Assembly: GCA_004026145.2 (NCBI GenBank)
Contig: CP034993.1
Location: 13,677,400-13,741,399, forward strand
Source: Takifugu bimaculatus
Lineage: Eukaryota > Chordata > Actinopteri > Tetraodontiformes > Tetraodontidae
Direction of reading: 5' to 3'
DNA length: 64,000 bases
The position numbers were made by a program, and so were the translations under genes. Shown piece after piece: positions 1 to 12,039 of the stretch (position 1 is the first letter of the stretch; each line of letters opens with the position of its first letter). The notes under the pieces were generated by a model. It was not told the origin of the DNA, made no database searches, and saw only the letters and a list, made by a program, of their open reading frames with translations.

Positions 1-49
1 TGGACTGTTGATGTGTTTGTGAAGTGCTTCTGTCTCTGGCTCTTCTGCT

Positions 50-177
50 GGTGGGGGGGCTGCAGGGTCCTTGGTGGGGGGGCTGCGGGGTCTATGGTGG
101 GGGGGCTGCAGGGTCTATGGTGGGGGGGCTGCAGGGTCCTTGGTGGGGGGGCTGCGGGGTCCTTGGTGGGGGGGCTT
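50..177. repeat. G-rich minisatellite, about 23-bp unit, five copies
   Basis: Units run GGTGGGGGGGCTGCAGGGTC plus CTT or CTA and differ at one or two positions. The runs of seven or more G on the plus strand could form quadruplexes. The short reading frame across it is an artefact of the repeat. Confidence 0.85.
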
Positions 178-478
178 TAGCAGAATCTTCCTTTTCTCTT
201 AAAGCAGAACAGTCATGATGAAACGTCTCCACTTTGACCCGACGCTTCTTTTAACTGGACTCCAGAACTTTGAATCAATAAATGTTTGATTTCTGTCGGA
301 TGATAAAATCCTTTGATTTATTTTAGTTACTAAATAAAGAGAAACTTCTCGTCCAGTCGGGTGATGAAAAACCTCCAGTGGAACCGAACCAGAGCGCCTG
401 CTCAGGGGGCGGAGCTTCTTCTCACCTTAATGAGCTCAGACCCACCTCAGCAACAGGACATGAGGACAGGATCCGTTC

Positions 479-480
<2 letters not shown>

Positions 481-516
<36 letters not shown>

Positions 517-792
517 ACACACACACACACTCACTCACACACACACACACACACTCACACACACACAACTCACACACACTCACTCACACACTCACACACA
601 CTCACACACACACTCACACACACACACACTCACACACACACACACTCACACACACACACACACACACTCTCACACACACACACACTCACACACCACTCAC
701 ACACACACACTCACACACACACTCACACACACTCACACACACACATACACACACACTCACACACACACTCACACACACACACACACTCTGCT
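481..792. repeat. Compound (CA)n / (CACT)n microsatellite
   Basis: About 310 bp of CA repeats interrupted by CACT and CTCA. The apparent His-Thr-rich reading frames here are repeat artefacts. Confidence 0.95.
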
Positions 793-1204
793 GAGTGTTT
801 CCTGTTTCTGGGGCGTTTTGGGAACCGTGGCAGCAGCTGCAGGATGTGGGATCAAAGGTCAACGGGAGCGTCGTTCTGCTGCGTGACGCCTTCGTTGTCT
901 CCTCGTCTGGACACTAATGGACGTCCCGGCCTCGTGCCCCCGCAGACAGCCGGCCTCCGCCCAGATGCATTGTGGGAGAGCGCGGGGCTAACGTTGTAGC
1001 AGGGTTCATGTGTGTGCCAGAATTCACATATCATGAGCAGAGTGGGGACATTTGGTTTAAACTGGTTCTATTTAAGGTCGGGGTCAGAGGTCGTGCTGGG
1101 AGGTCAGACGGACCTGGGGATGGATCACGGCTCTGACAGTCCCGTGTGTGTTGAAGTAGCTCCGCCCACCTTCCCTGACTGCAGCATTATCTCACACAGA
1201 AATG

Positions 1205-1312
<108 letters not shown>

Positions 1313-2121
1313 GGAGAGATAGCAGGAGGTTTGGCATTGGGCAAGGTGGAAAAACAGATTTAGAGAGAGAGGGAGGGTATAACAGAGCTGTTGGTGCTCT
1401 CGTTCTCTTCAGTATCACAGCAGTCAGCTGAGACACACACACACGCACACACACGCACACACACAGACACACACCTCGCTGATTGGATGTCGGAGTATGA
1501 AACGACACACACACATCGTCAGCAGTATGTGGGGATTTATGTGTGAAGACTGACGTATGGACGATGCTGCCGCATGGTTAGTAATTGTGTGTGTGTGCGT
1601 GTGTGTGTGCGTGCACGTGTGTGTGTGTGCGTGCGTGCGTGCGTGTGTGTGTGTGTGTGTGTGTGTTCAGGCTGGCAGTTGCAGTCTCACCATCTGCTTT
1701 AGCGTCTCTGCTGTGACTGATCCCTGAAGAGCAGCGTCTCTTTCAGGAGGATTTACAGGAAGTTAAATCACCGATTAAGAATTGATAAGTGAGGCTGTTT
1801 ATCAATCACAGGTGTGTGTGTGCGTGTGTGTGTGTGTGTGCGTGTGTGTGTGGACGCAGCTGTCTGGATCACCATATTGAACTGATGCTAAGCTAATGGA
1901 AATTCTGCGTTCTTCTGATTGTGGGCTGTGATTTGTTGGAGCGACCAGAACACCAGAGTTCTGCTGCAGGTCCGTTTCTGGCCCGTCCGTGTGTGACGGG
2001 ACATGTTGTGATGACGTCACCGTCAGGATCACCAGTACTGATCTGATAATCAGCCAAGAACATCTGGATCAGCCCAACACAGCTCAGTGTTGGTGTTGCT
2101 CATTCCAGGTGTTGCTGTCGT

Positions 2122-2550
2122 GTGGTCCCGCCCACTCGGCAGCAGGTATCGGTTTACACAACAACTCACTAGCTTAGTAACCAGCGTAGCTACTGTTTAA
2201 ACCCGTCCTGCGCACTCATGACTCGATCATCTGTATACACGGAATTTATGATTTGCACATCTCTATCTTATGTAAATAGCTAAATAGCTCCTGCACTTAT
2301 AGTCTAAGGCATTTAATGTAAACACCATCTGTAAAATATGTTTATAGCACAACCCGGTAAACGACTGTAAAATAACCGCCATACTGTATTTATTAAGTTA
2401 TTAAGTTATTAAGTTATTATCCTCACCTGCTGCACTTCTGGTTAGATGCTAAACTGCATTTTGTTGCTCTGTACCTGCACATGTGCAATAACAATAAAGT
2501 TTAATCTAATCTAATCTAATCAGAACCAGCTGCCGAGTGGGCGGGACCAC
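2122..2550. repeat. 22-bp perfect inverted repeat flanking the LINE-like tail
   Basis: The left arm, 2122-2143 (GTGGTCCCGCCCACTCGG then CAGC), is the exact reverse complement of the right arm, 2529-2550 (GCTGCCGAGTGGGCGG then GACCAC). The 385 bp between them contain the LINE-like 3' tail. I matched the arms by eye. Confidence 0.85.
2210..2520 (+). mobile_element. 5'-truncated LINE (L2/CR1-like) 3' tail
   Basis: The stretch ends in a motif typical of fish LINE 3' ends: ATGCTAAACTGCATTTTGTT, then TGCACATGTGCAATAACAA, then TAAAGTTTAATCTAATCTAA with an (ATCTA)n tail at about 2500-2520. This assignment rests on remembered repeat consensus. No reverse-transcriptase reading frame is present, so it is at best a short truncated copy or a SINE that shares the tail. 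The 5' boundary is approximate. Confidence 0.55.
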
Positions 2551-2575
2551 CTGCACGCACCCCGCCTCACGACCC

Positions 2576-3060
2576 GTCACGACCTTTACGACCGTTCTCG
2601 ACCTTTAACGACCGTTCTCGACCTTTAACGACTGTTCTTGACCTTTAATGACTGTTCTCGACCTTTAATGACTGTTCTTGACCTTTAACGACCGTTCTCG
2701 ACCTTTAATGACTGTTCTCGACCTTTAATGACTGTTCTTGACCTTTAACGACCGTTCTCGACCTTTAACGACCGTTCTCGACCTTTAACGACCGTTCTCG
2801 ACCTTTAACGACTGTTCTCGACCTTTAACGACCGTTCTCGACCTTTAACGACTGTTCTCGACCTTTAACGACCGTTCTTGACCGTTCTCGACCTTTAACG
2901 ACCGTTCTCGACCTTTAACGACCGTTCTCGACCTTTAACGACCGTTCTCGACCTTTAATGACTGTTCTTGACCTTTAACGACTGTTCTCGACCTTTAACG
3001 ACCGTTCTCGACCTTTAACGACCGTTCTCGACCTTTAACGACCGTTCTCGACCGTTCCTG
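2576..3060. repeat. 20-bp minisatellite, about 24 copies
   Basis: The unit is CGACCTTTAACGACCGTTCT. The copies differ by C/T changes (CGACC/TGACT, TCTCG/TCTTG), as expected of CpG decay, and one truncated unit lies near 2880. There are no unique spacers between units, so this is not a CRISPR array. Confidence 0.95.
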
Positions 3061-3343
3061 AACCCTCTGAGCCCGCTGCTGGCTGCTGTGTTGTGACCAG
3101 TTGAACATCCAAAGTTTCCTTCACCAGGTGATGAGCGCCACCCTGTGGACACATCTGGTTTTTAGCTCCTCTTCCGTCACGTTGTTCATCCAATCAAACT
3201 AATCTCTGCTTCTGCTCCGCCCCCTGTTAGCGTTAGCATGTCTACAGGTTCTGATCCTGGGCTGTGCACGGGGAGATTAACACCGCCTCCTCTGGCAGAG
3301 TGTGTGTGTGTGAGTGTGTGAGTGTGAGTGTGAGTGTGTGTGT

Positions 3344-3418
<75 letters not shown>

Positions 3419-3715
3419 TGTGTGTGTGTGTGTGTGTGAGCAGCAGGCTGAGTTACTGTTGCATTGCAGTGACCTCTACAAGCTCCTGCAGTGCTGCTTC
3501 CCTCCCAGCGACGAGGCTAATGGCTCCGTTTCTTCTGTCTGAGCAGAACCAGTTCTGTTCTGTCACATTTGGGTCTCGGACTCGTCCCCACAGACAGAGA
3601 AGATAAAAGGTTCTGTTAGCTTTGATCGCAGCATCTGAGCCCACTGCAGCTGCCTTTAATGAATCAAATACAGTCGTTTCACCTTCTGCTCACCTTGTTC
3701 TTCTTGGAACGTTTT

Positions 3716-3767
<52 letters not shown>

Positions 3768-3861
3768 TGTTCACACCCTCACTGGTGGGTTTAGCGGCCG
3801 TTAGCATCGCGGCTAACTGGGGTATCAGTGTAGCAGATCACCTGGTCTGGATGGCTGTCCC

Positions 3862-3895
<34 letters not shown>

Positions 3896-4194
3896 CTGCT
3901 AGCGCCAGGAAGCCACGCCCCCCTGCTGTGAATTGATTGGCTCTTGAGTTGTCGATCGTCGAGGTTGTGATGTTTTATTATAGTGACAATAGAGACGTGA
4001 GCAGAGGAGGTTAAAATCATCTGGTTCTGCTGGATTTTCAGTGTGCGGGGGAAGTTCTGCCTCTGAGGGCACCTTCATCACCACCATCATCATCATCTGC
4101 GTCTTCGTTGCTCGTCCTCTAGTCTTTATTCCTCCCGTCATTTATCTTCACGTCACCTCAGTGGAGAGCGCCCCTCATTCTCTCGGCATCCCAG

Positions 4195-5193
4195 AGATGA
4201 GGATGATGAAGATGATGATGGGGATGAGACCGATGATGATGTGGATGAGAACGATGATGATGATGATGATGGAGATGAGAACGATGATGATGATGATAAT
4301 GGGGATGAAGATGGGGATGAGAACGATGATGATGATGATGGGGATGAGAATGATGATGATGATGATGGAGATGAGAACGATGATGATGATGATAATGGGG
4401 ATGAAGATGGGGATGAGAACGATGATGATGTGGATGAGAACGATGATGATGATGATGGGGATGAGAACGATGATGATAATGATGATGGGGATGAGAACGA
4501 TGATGATGGGGATGAGAATGATGATGATGATGATAATGGGGATGAAGATGGGGATGAGAACGATGATGATGTGGATGAGAACGATGATGATGATGATGGG
4601 GATGAGAACGATGATGATGATGATGGGGATGAGAATGATGATGATGATGATAATGGGGATGAAGATGGGGATGAGAACGATGATGATGTGGATGAGAACG
4701 ATGATGATGATGATGGGGATGAGAACGATGATGATAATGATGATGGGGATGAGAATGATGATGATGATGATAATGGGGATGAAGATGGGGATGAGAACGA
4801 TGATGATGTGGATGAGAACGATGATGATGATGATGGGGATGAGAACGATGATGATAATGATGATGGGGATGAGAACGATGATGATGGGGATGAGAACGAT
4901 GATGATGATGATGGGGATGAGAACGATGATGATGATGATGGGGATGAGAACGATGATGATAATGATGATGGGGATGAGAACGATGATGATGGGGATGGGG
5001 ATGATGATGATGATGATGATGAGAACGATGATGATGAAGATGGGGATGAGAACGATGTTGATGAAGATGGGGATGAGAACGATGTTGATGATAATGGGGA
5101 TGAGGACGATGATGATGATGATGAGGACGATGATGATGATGAGAACGATGATAATGATGATGATGGGGATGAGGACGATGATGATGATGATGG
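4195..5193. repeat. GAT-based minisatellite, about 1 kb
   Basis: Runs of GATGATGAT are mixed with GATGGGGATGAGAACGATGA-type units in a higher-order pattern. On the plus strand it translates as Asp/Glu/Asn/Gly or as Met-rich peptide, on the minus strand as Ser-rich peptide, and stops are largely absent. One plus frame stays open into the first patj exon. I treat it as intronic repeat. Confidence 0.85.
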
Positions 5194-5273
5194 GGTAGAT
5201 TTCAGTCTCTGCCAGAGGCTGAGTCCAGTTGGACTGGTCCCGGCCTGGTTCACCTGTCCACTCTGGTCCTCAG

Positions 5274-5595
5274 GGCGGTGGCGTGAGCGGTACGGAGACC
5301 TCCAGGGGGCGCTGCTGTGCGTGGAGCTGGAGAAGGAGCAGCAGGGTTTGGGTCTCAGCCTGGCGGGGAACAGCGATCGCTCCCGCCTCAGCATCTTCGT
5401 GGTGGGGCTCCATCCTGGAGGACCGGCCGCTCGAGACGGACGCATCCAGGTCGGCGATGAGCTGCTGGAGGTCAGATGGTCTGAAAAAACACCTGAGTAG
5501 GGACATCAGGGATGGAGCTTCACTGCTGACGAGACGCTAAACATTAACACACAGTGTGTGTGTGTGTGCGCGCGTGCGCATGTGTGTGTGTGCGC

Positions 5596-5669
<74 letters not shown>

Positions 5670-6434
5670 TCCAGATTAACGACCAGGTTCTTTATGGGCG
5701 GAGTCACCAGAACGCGTCGGCCATCATCAAGAGCACTGCTGCTGCTACAGTGAAGCTCCTCCTCCTCAGGTAGGAGCTGGCTAACGGGCTAACGCCCCTT
5801 TAATGTTACGAGGGTCATGTGACCGGACGATCAGAGCGGGGGGGCCACGCTGCTCCTCCACCTCGCTGGCGCCACCTGGTCAGGTGACACCAGCTGCAGC
5901 TGAATGATTTATTCCTGGAAAAGGTCACGGCAGCTCTGAATGATGGGGCGTTAACAGGCCCGGAGCCTCCCAGCATCATCGCCATGGAAACAGCCCAGTA
6001 GGGTCGATGCAGATGCTGTCAGGTCTTTAATTGTATGGACACCTTGATCCTTCCAGCTGTGCAGAGCAGCACAACAACAAACGAGCCGCGACACCAGGAC
6101 GTCTGACGCCCTTGAAGGTCACCAGGAGAGAGCTGAAGGTCACCAGGAGAGAGCTGAAGGTCACCAGGAGAGAGCTGAAGGTCACCAGGCCTCCTCCTCG
6201 CATCTGCTCGGCTCTGCTACTGTGACCGTGTTGGTCACATGACCCCCGGCTCCTCCCCTTCTGAGGCTCGTCTCTGTTCTGTGGCTGAAACTGTCCGTGT
6301 GTGTCTGTAGAAACGAAGACGCCCTCACCCAGATGGCCGTGCTCCCCTTGTCGACCCCCCCGATGTTCGGTCCTGTGAGCTCTGAGGTAACGACGCTGGC
6401 GCCGTCCTCGAGGAAGACACAGCTGCATTCGTCT

Positions 6435-6480
<46 letters not shown>

Positions 6481-7258
6481 GTGTGCGTGTGTGTCAGCCT
6501 CCCACAGATGGATCCACAGATGGATCACAGATGATGATCCGCCCGTCTTCAGACTCTCTGGTCAGTTCAAACTAAACCGATCCTGAAAATAAACACTCGA
6601 ACAGTTCAAACTTCCGGTTCCAACCGCTGCAGTGACCGGACGCCGCCGCCAGGGGGCGACAGACACGAGGCTTCCTGATTCAGAAGCTTTTGGTTTGATC
6701 TGTTACAGAGACGTGACCAAACTGATCCTGGATCTGTTGAACAGGATGTGACGTGTGAAGATGGTGGACAGGTGAACAGGACTGACAACAGCGCCCCCAG
6801 GTGTCCAAGTAAAGCCGAGACTTTTCAAAAGGTTCTGAATCACAGAAATGAAGAAACCTTTTTTTCCAGGAAGTTCATGAATGTTTGCAGTAACGTTGTA
6901 GATGAGCAGCAGGTAAACGGGCTAAAGCGTCACACGGCTTAGAGAGGATGTCACCACCTTCACGGTGGTCGCTGCCGGAGGCGGCGTGTTAGCGTCCTCC
7001 GATAGCCGTTAGCCTGTGGCGCCCAGGGTGGCTGCTGCCGCCTGTGTTGGTACCTGCAGCAGGTTCTGACAGCCGATGCTTACGGCTGCTCCACAGGTGT
7101 TAATCACACCTGTTAAATGCACCTGAACTTTTACAGAAGCTGAAATCTGCAGAACGTCCACAGAACGAGGCTCTCAGGGACACGCTGGAGCAACAGGTAA
7201 CAGCAGGAAAAGACTTCTGCTTCTTAATAAATCTTAGTAATTCTGTATCCAGTCTCTG

Positions 7259-7327
<69 letters not shown>

Positions 7328-7476
7328 CCCAGCATGCAGCAGCATCTCCTCCTCTGGTCAGTCCAGAGCCACAGGACAACAGCGCAGGTGCACCACATAG
7401 CCGGTTCTACTGTCCCATAACTGGTTCCACTGTCCTAGTCGAACCAGTTCTGGTCCAGTTCCTCCTCCCTCATGTA

Positions 7477-7513
<37 letters not shown>

Positions 7514-8306
7514 ACAGACCCCTCCACCTGTGCAGTTCTGCCTGGTCAGGAAACTTTGTTGGAGATCTCAAAAGGTCGATCAGGACTCGGACTGAGTATA
7601 GTAGGAGGACGGGACACACAGCTGGTAACTCACTCTCTCACTCTCTCACTCATTCACTCACACTCACACTCACTCTCTCACTCTCTCACTCGCTCACTCA
7701 CTCTCTCACTCACACTCGCTCACTCACACACACTCACTCACTCACTCACTCACACACACACTCGCTCACTCTCTCACTCTCTCACTCATTCACTCACACT
7801 CACACTCACTCACACTCTCTCACTCGCTCACTCTCACTCACTCTCTCACTCTCTCACTCACTCTCACTCACTCATTCGCTCTTTATGGTTCTCGTAGGAC
7901 GCCATTGTGATCCATGAAGTTTATGAGGAAGGAGCTGCAGCCAGAGACGGACGTCTGTGGCCTGGGGACCAGATTCTGGAGGTAGGACTGCAGGACTGTT
8001 CAAATTCAGGTGGCTCCCTCTGCTGGTCAGGTGGTGTAATGACACCTTTTTTCCGTTCCCAGGTGAACGGGGTGAACCTGCGAGGGGCGTCGCACCAGGA
8101 CGCCATCGCAGCGCTGCGCCAGACGCCGGCGAGAGTTCGGCTGGTGGTGTTGAGGGATGAGTCTCAGTACCGAGATGAGGAGAACCTGGACCTGTTTCAG
8201 GTGGAACTGCAGAAGAAGAGCGGCCGCGGGCTCGGACTCAGTATTGTTGGAAAGAGGTTGATGTTCAAGAACACACACCTGCCTGGCCGAGTCCTCAAGA
8301 GTTCTG

Positions 8307-8368
<62 letters not shown>

Positions 8369-9168
8369 AGGACTGGCAGTGGCGTGTTCATCTCAGAGGT
8401 GGTCAGAGGGGGCGCTGCTGAGCTGGATGGCCGGCTGATGCAGGGCGACCAGATCCTGTCAGTCCAACGGCGAGGACACCAGACACGTGTCGCAGGAAGC
8501 TGTTGCGGCCATACTGAAGGTAACACACACACCTCCCCGCCACTTCCTGTTGTTGCTCAGCTCTTCAGACCAGGTGTGTGCACGTGTGTCCTCGGCAGTG
8601 CGCTCGTGGTCCCGTCCTGTTGGAGCTGGGGACGGCTCAAAGCTGCGTCCTGGGTTTCGTCCGGAGGAAGTCATGTGAGCTCCTGTTCAGGGCAGATTCC
8701 CGTTTGACTCCTCCCTCTTCTGAACGTGGCCTCCTACAGGCGAGTCCCGCGGTGGCCCCGACCTCTGACCCCCCCGACCACCGACGGCGGCTCCAGTGAC
8801 ATCACTTCCTGCTCTGGTGAGAACTTCCTGTTGTTTGTTCTGAAGGCTGAGATGGTGTTTGGAGCCTCTGATGTTGATGCTGGCGTCTGCAGGGGCGGCT
8901 GGTGGCGTGCGGACGGTGGAGCTCACACGGGTACGATGTTCCCAGGACTTTCCCTGGATCGCCGTCCGGCTCGTTCTGACATCATTTCCTGCCTCCCTCA
9001 GGGCGCCACAGACTCCCTGGGGGTGAGCGTAGCGGGGGGGAAGGGCAGCCCGCTGGGGGACATTCCCGTCTTCATCGCCATGATCCAGGCCAACGGAGTC
9101 GCCGCCAAGACGCACCGCCTGAAGGTAGCCCGGGGTGGGGGGGGGGGCGACACGTCAGCACGCCGTCA

Positions 9169-9203
<35 letters not shown>

Positions 9204-9361
9204 GTGGGCGACAGGATCGTCAGCATCAACGGTCGGTGTGTGGACGGGTGGTCCCACAGTGACGCCGTCGCCATGTTGAAGAACAGCTACGGAACCATCA
9301 GCCTGCAGGTGGGATCCTGACGCCGGACAGACCTGAGCTCTGAACAGCTGACACGTAACGC

Positions 9362-9419
<58 letters not shown>

Positions 9420-9966
9420 GCGTGTGTGTGTGTGTGTCAGGTGGTGGCTGACACCAACATCAGCGCCATCGCCTCCCAGGCTGAAGGTTTGTCCAGCAGC
9501 AGCTGTGTGTTGACTAAAGCTGACACACACACGGCAGATCCAGAGTGAGTGCTGCACACACACACACACACACACGCGCGCGCTGGTGTGAGCGTGCTGA
9601 GCCCCCCCTCTCCTCAGGGCGCCGCGCCCCCGCAGCATCACGCTGCTGAAAGGCTCCGAAGGACTGGGCTTCAGCGTGGTCGGCGGTTTCGGGAGTCCCC
9701 ACGGCGACCTGCCCGTATACGTCAAGTCCGTCTTCAGTACGGTGAGTGGCTCTGGCCCAGCGAGGCCACGCCCACCTTCCAGCCGTGTTTACAGCTCAAA
9801 CGTCCTTCCTGCGTCTCAGGGGGCGGCGGCGGCCGACGGGCGACTGAAACGGGGTGACCAGGTCCTGGCGGTGAACGGGGAGAGTCTGCAGGGGGCCACG
9901 CACGAGCAGGCCGTCGCCATCCTGAAGAAACAGAGAGGGACGGTGACGCTGGATGTGCTGTCTTAA
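5274..9966 (+). CDS. patj: PATJ / INAD-like PDZ scaffold, C-terminal part with five PDZ domains
   Basis: PATJ is the multi-PDZ scaffold of the Crumbs-PALS1 polarity complex at tight junctions. Proposed exons: 5274-5470, 5675-5769, 6311-6386, 6498-6560, 7137-7196, 7333-7387, 7518-7624, 7898-7981, 8063-8256, 8371-8519, 8599-8669, 8740-8816, 8893-8930, 9002-9124, 9204-9308, 9441-9544, 9618-9741, 9820-9966. Phases agree throughout except at a one-base insertion in exon 8371-8519. About 620 residues cover five PDZ domains with carboxylate-binding loops such as LGLSL, LGLSI and LGFSV. Segments such as HEVYEEGAAARDGRLW, DIPVFIAMIQ and VVADTNISAI match PATJ better than its paralogue MPDZ, and the extra MPDZ domain between the first two PDZs here is absent. 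Linker exons 6498-6560 and 7137-7196 and the weak donor at 8670 are less certain. The N-terminal half is outside the window. Confidence 0.9.
7628..7880. repeat. (CTCA)n / (CTCTCA)n repeat in a patj intron
   Basis: About 250 bp of CTCA-based repeat fill almost the whole intron between the patj exons ending at 7624 and starting at 7898. A poly-C run of about 35 bases (7479-7513) precedes the acceptor of the exon at 7518. Confidence 0.95.
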
Positions 9967-10136
9967 CACACACACACACACACACACACGCACGCCCACA
10001 CACACACACACACACACGCCCACACACACACACACACGCACGCACGCACACACACACACACACACGCACACACACACACACACACACGCACACACACACA
10101 CACACACACACGCACGCCCACACACACACACACACG
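9967..10136. repeat. (CA)n/(CGCA)n repeat directly after the patj stop
   Basis: CA repeats with CG interruptions begin at the TAA stop codon of patj, so the first about 170 bases of the 3' UTR would be CA repeat. Confidence 0.9.
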
Positions 10137-10188
10137 TGTGAGCCGCTCGCTGTGGTTCTGACCGCCTGCAGATGAAAGCTGATTTCTA

Positions 10189-10194
10189 ATTAAA
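10189..10194 (+). terminator. Candidate polyadenylation signal of patj (ATTAAA)
   Basis: ATTAAA lies about 225 bases after the patj stop, beyond the CA repeat. It is the first reasonable signal on the plus strand. No transcript end was verified. Confidence 0.4.
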
Positions 10195-12039
10195 GTCTGG
10201 ATTAAATGAACCAGGTTTTCTGGTTAAAAGGATGAGATGTGACAGTTAACGGAGGTTTTGACAGGAGCGTCATGTTTTTAGCATGCTAGCACCCTTCCAT
10301 TAGCATTAGCAGCAGGAAATTCCTTTCTTTGTTTCGTTTCCATTGAACAAACCTGTTTCTGAGTCGGCCGACGGCTCCGGGGGCGACCGGAGCAACAATC
10401 GTTGGAAGATTCGCTCACGACATCATCAAAAGTCACTTTAGCTTCATGAAACTTTTGTTGCTTCACAAATAAAACGATGACAACTTTCTGTGTTGGTGTC
10501 GTCGGTGGGAGATCCATCCCTTCATTCCAGCTCCGACCAGAACGTCGCCTCGGTTCTGACAGTTTCCGATGTTTCGGAACGAGGTTGCAGCTCAGATGTG
10601 GATGAAGATTCGTCATCGTCATCGTCGTTACCGTTAGGTTTAACGTGATTTAAAGTCTTTCTGTCGGTGTTGAGTTGTTCCACTTCCCTCTGAACCAGTT
10701 TCACCACGTCGAGTTCACACAAGAATAATTGTTTTGATCAGCGTCGCCGACACAGGATCAACACTGACAAATTATTTTTGATCTTCGTTAAATTGGACGT
10801 GTATTGTCGTTCACTGTTGTCTGTTGCCTGAAATCACCATGGAAACTGCTCATCAGGTTTGCACTTTAGTTTCCACCATTAATTCACAGAAGTCACTTTT
10901 AGAATATTTCTAGTGAAAATGTTTCATTTGAGAGTCGAAGCAAAATAAAAACCTTAAAAAACAAAGATTATTCGTTTTCAGATGGGATCAAGAGAGAAAT
11001 GCAACCACAGGAGGAGCTACTGGGATGTTCACTGGTTTACTGGTGACCCATGACGGGGCCCCCAGCATGACCAGCAGGTGTCGCTGTGGGGTCCTCTATC
11101 AGACGCCTTTTCAAAGCTTAACTTTCCAAAACATGTGAGTTATCACCAGTGGTTACGACATGTGTGAGTTATCACCAGTGGTTACAACAACATGTGTGAG
11201 TGGAGTCGATTAATGTGTGTGAGACCTTTATGTACATTCATCCTAAAACGGCTCTGATTTGTCCACATACATTAAAGATGAACGTTCATTGTAACTGCTG
11301 GTAGCGTCACAGCCCCGCCCCTTGTAGCCCCGCCCCCGCCGGTCTACCAATCAGGAAGTGAGGAGCGCTTCCGCCTCCATGTTACCGCTGAGCTGCAGCT
11401 CCGAAGGTTTCCGGTCACAAAAGTCTGACATTTATAAAGCTAAAAGCTAAAGTTGTGATTCCCAACGACGTGGTGACCGAGCCAGGAACAGACGAAGGAT
11501 CCAGGCCGAGTTTGCTGCTTTATTAGCGGTACCAGCCGCGGTACCGTGGACTTTGGTACTGAACAGCTGCTCCGATGAGCTCGCGTGACGTCACAACCGC
11601 TGTTTTATTTCAACGTGTGATGTCACTGAGCGCCAGCAGGTGTCGCTGCAAATTTACGTTTTTAATCTTTTGACCAGTTCTGTCGATTAAAGAGCAAAAA
11701 CGTTATTGAGAGCAGAATAGAATGAATCGCTGCCACATTTGTGACAACAGTGTTTAAAAATGAACAATCAACCTGCTAAAATGACATTTATTTAGAAAAG
11801 GTTCCATCTAAACCCTGAGTTGTGCTGCATTATTTCACCAAGGAAAAATCAGAACCCGCCTGTTGGAAGAACAGATCAAAGGATCAAAGCTGTCGCCTTA
11901 ATTCTCCCACAGCAAGTAAACGCAGCATTGCTAACTGCTCTAACGTCATCCCAGCTTCTTCTTTGGCTGCCGTTTCCATGGTAACCCAGGTCCAACAGTC
12001 AACCAGTGATGAGGTCCGGGGCTCTCGGGCTGGCTGGGA
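10195..12039. other. Intergenic stretch between convergent patj and nrdc
   Basis: No exon of a known family was recognised. A minus-strand open frame at 10522-10722 is noted separately. The sequence is mostly unique and AT-richer than its flanks, apart from a short duplicated phrase around 11145-11200 (GTTATCACCAGTGGTTAC twice). Confidence 0.6.
10522..10722 (-). other. Unidentified 66-residue open frame
   Basis: The frame begins MCELDVVKLVQREVEQL and contains an acidic-serine stretch (NDDDDDESSSTSEL). It has a helical look and no family I recognise. It could be a small exon, a relic of a transposon protein or chance. A donor-like site is not obvious. It is listed only because its composition is less repeat-like than its neighbours. 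Confidence 0.15.

Noticed and set aside
2576..3060. CRISPR-like array
   Set aside because: Units are contiguous 20-mers without unique spacers, and the genome is eukaryotic.
3264..3542. Possible small exon after the GT repeat (CCIAVTST or ELLLHCSDLYKLLQC frames)
   Set aside because: No family match, inconsistent with PATJ sequence, and no donor in a fitting phase.
4241..5200. Acidic Asp/Glu-rich frame as a separate calcium-binding-like protein, and its Ser-rich antisense
   Set aside because: It is GAT-repeat translation with no start context or flanking exons. Kept only as a repeat and a low-interest observation.
5274..9966. MPDZ (MUPP1) instead of PATJ
   Set aside because: Segments such as AIVIHEVYEEGAAARDG and QVVADTNISAI fit PATJ better, and the additional MPDZ domain between the first two PDZs here is missing.
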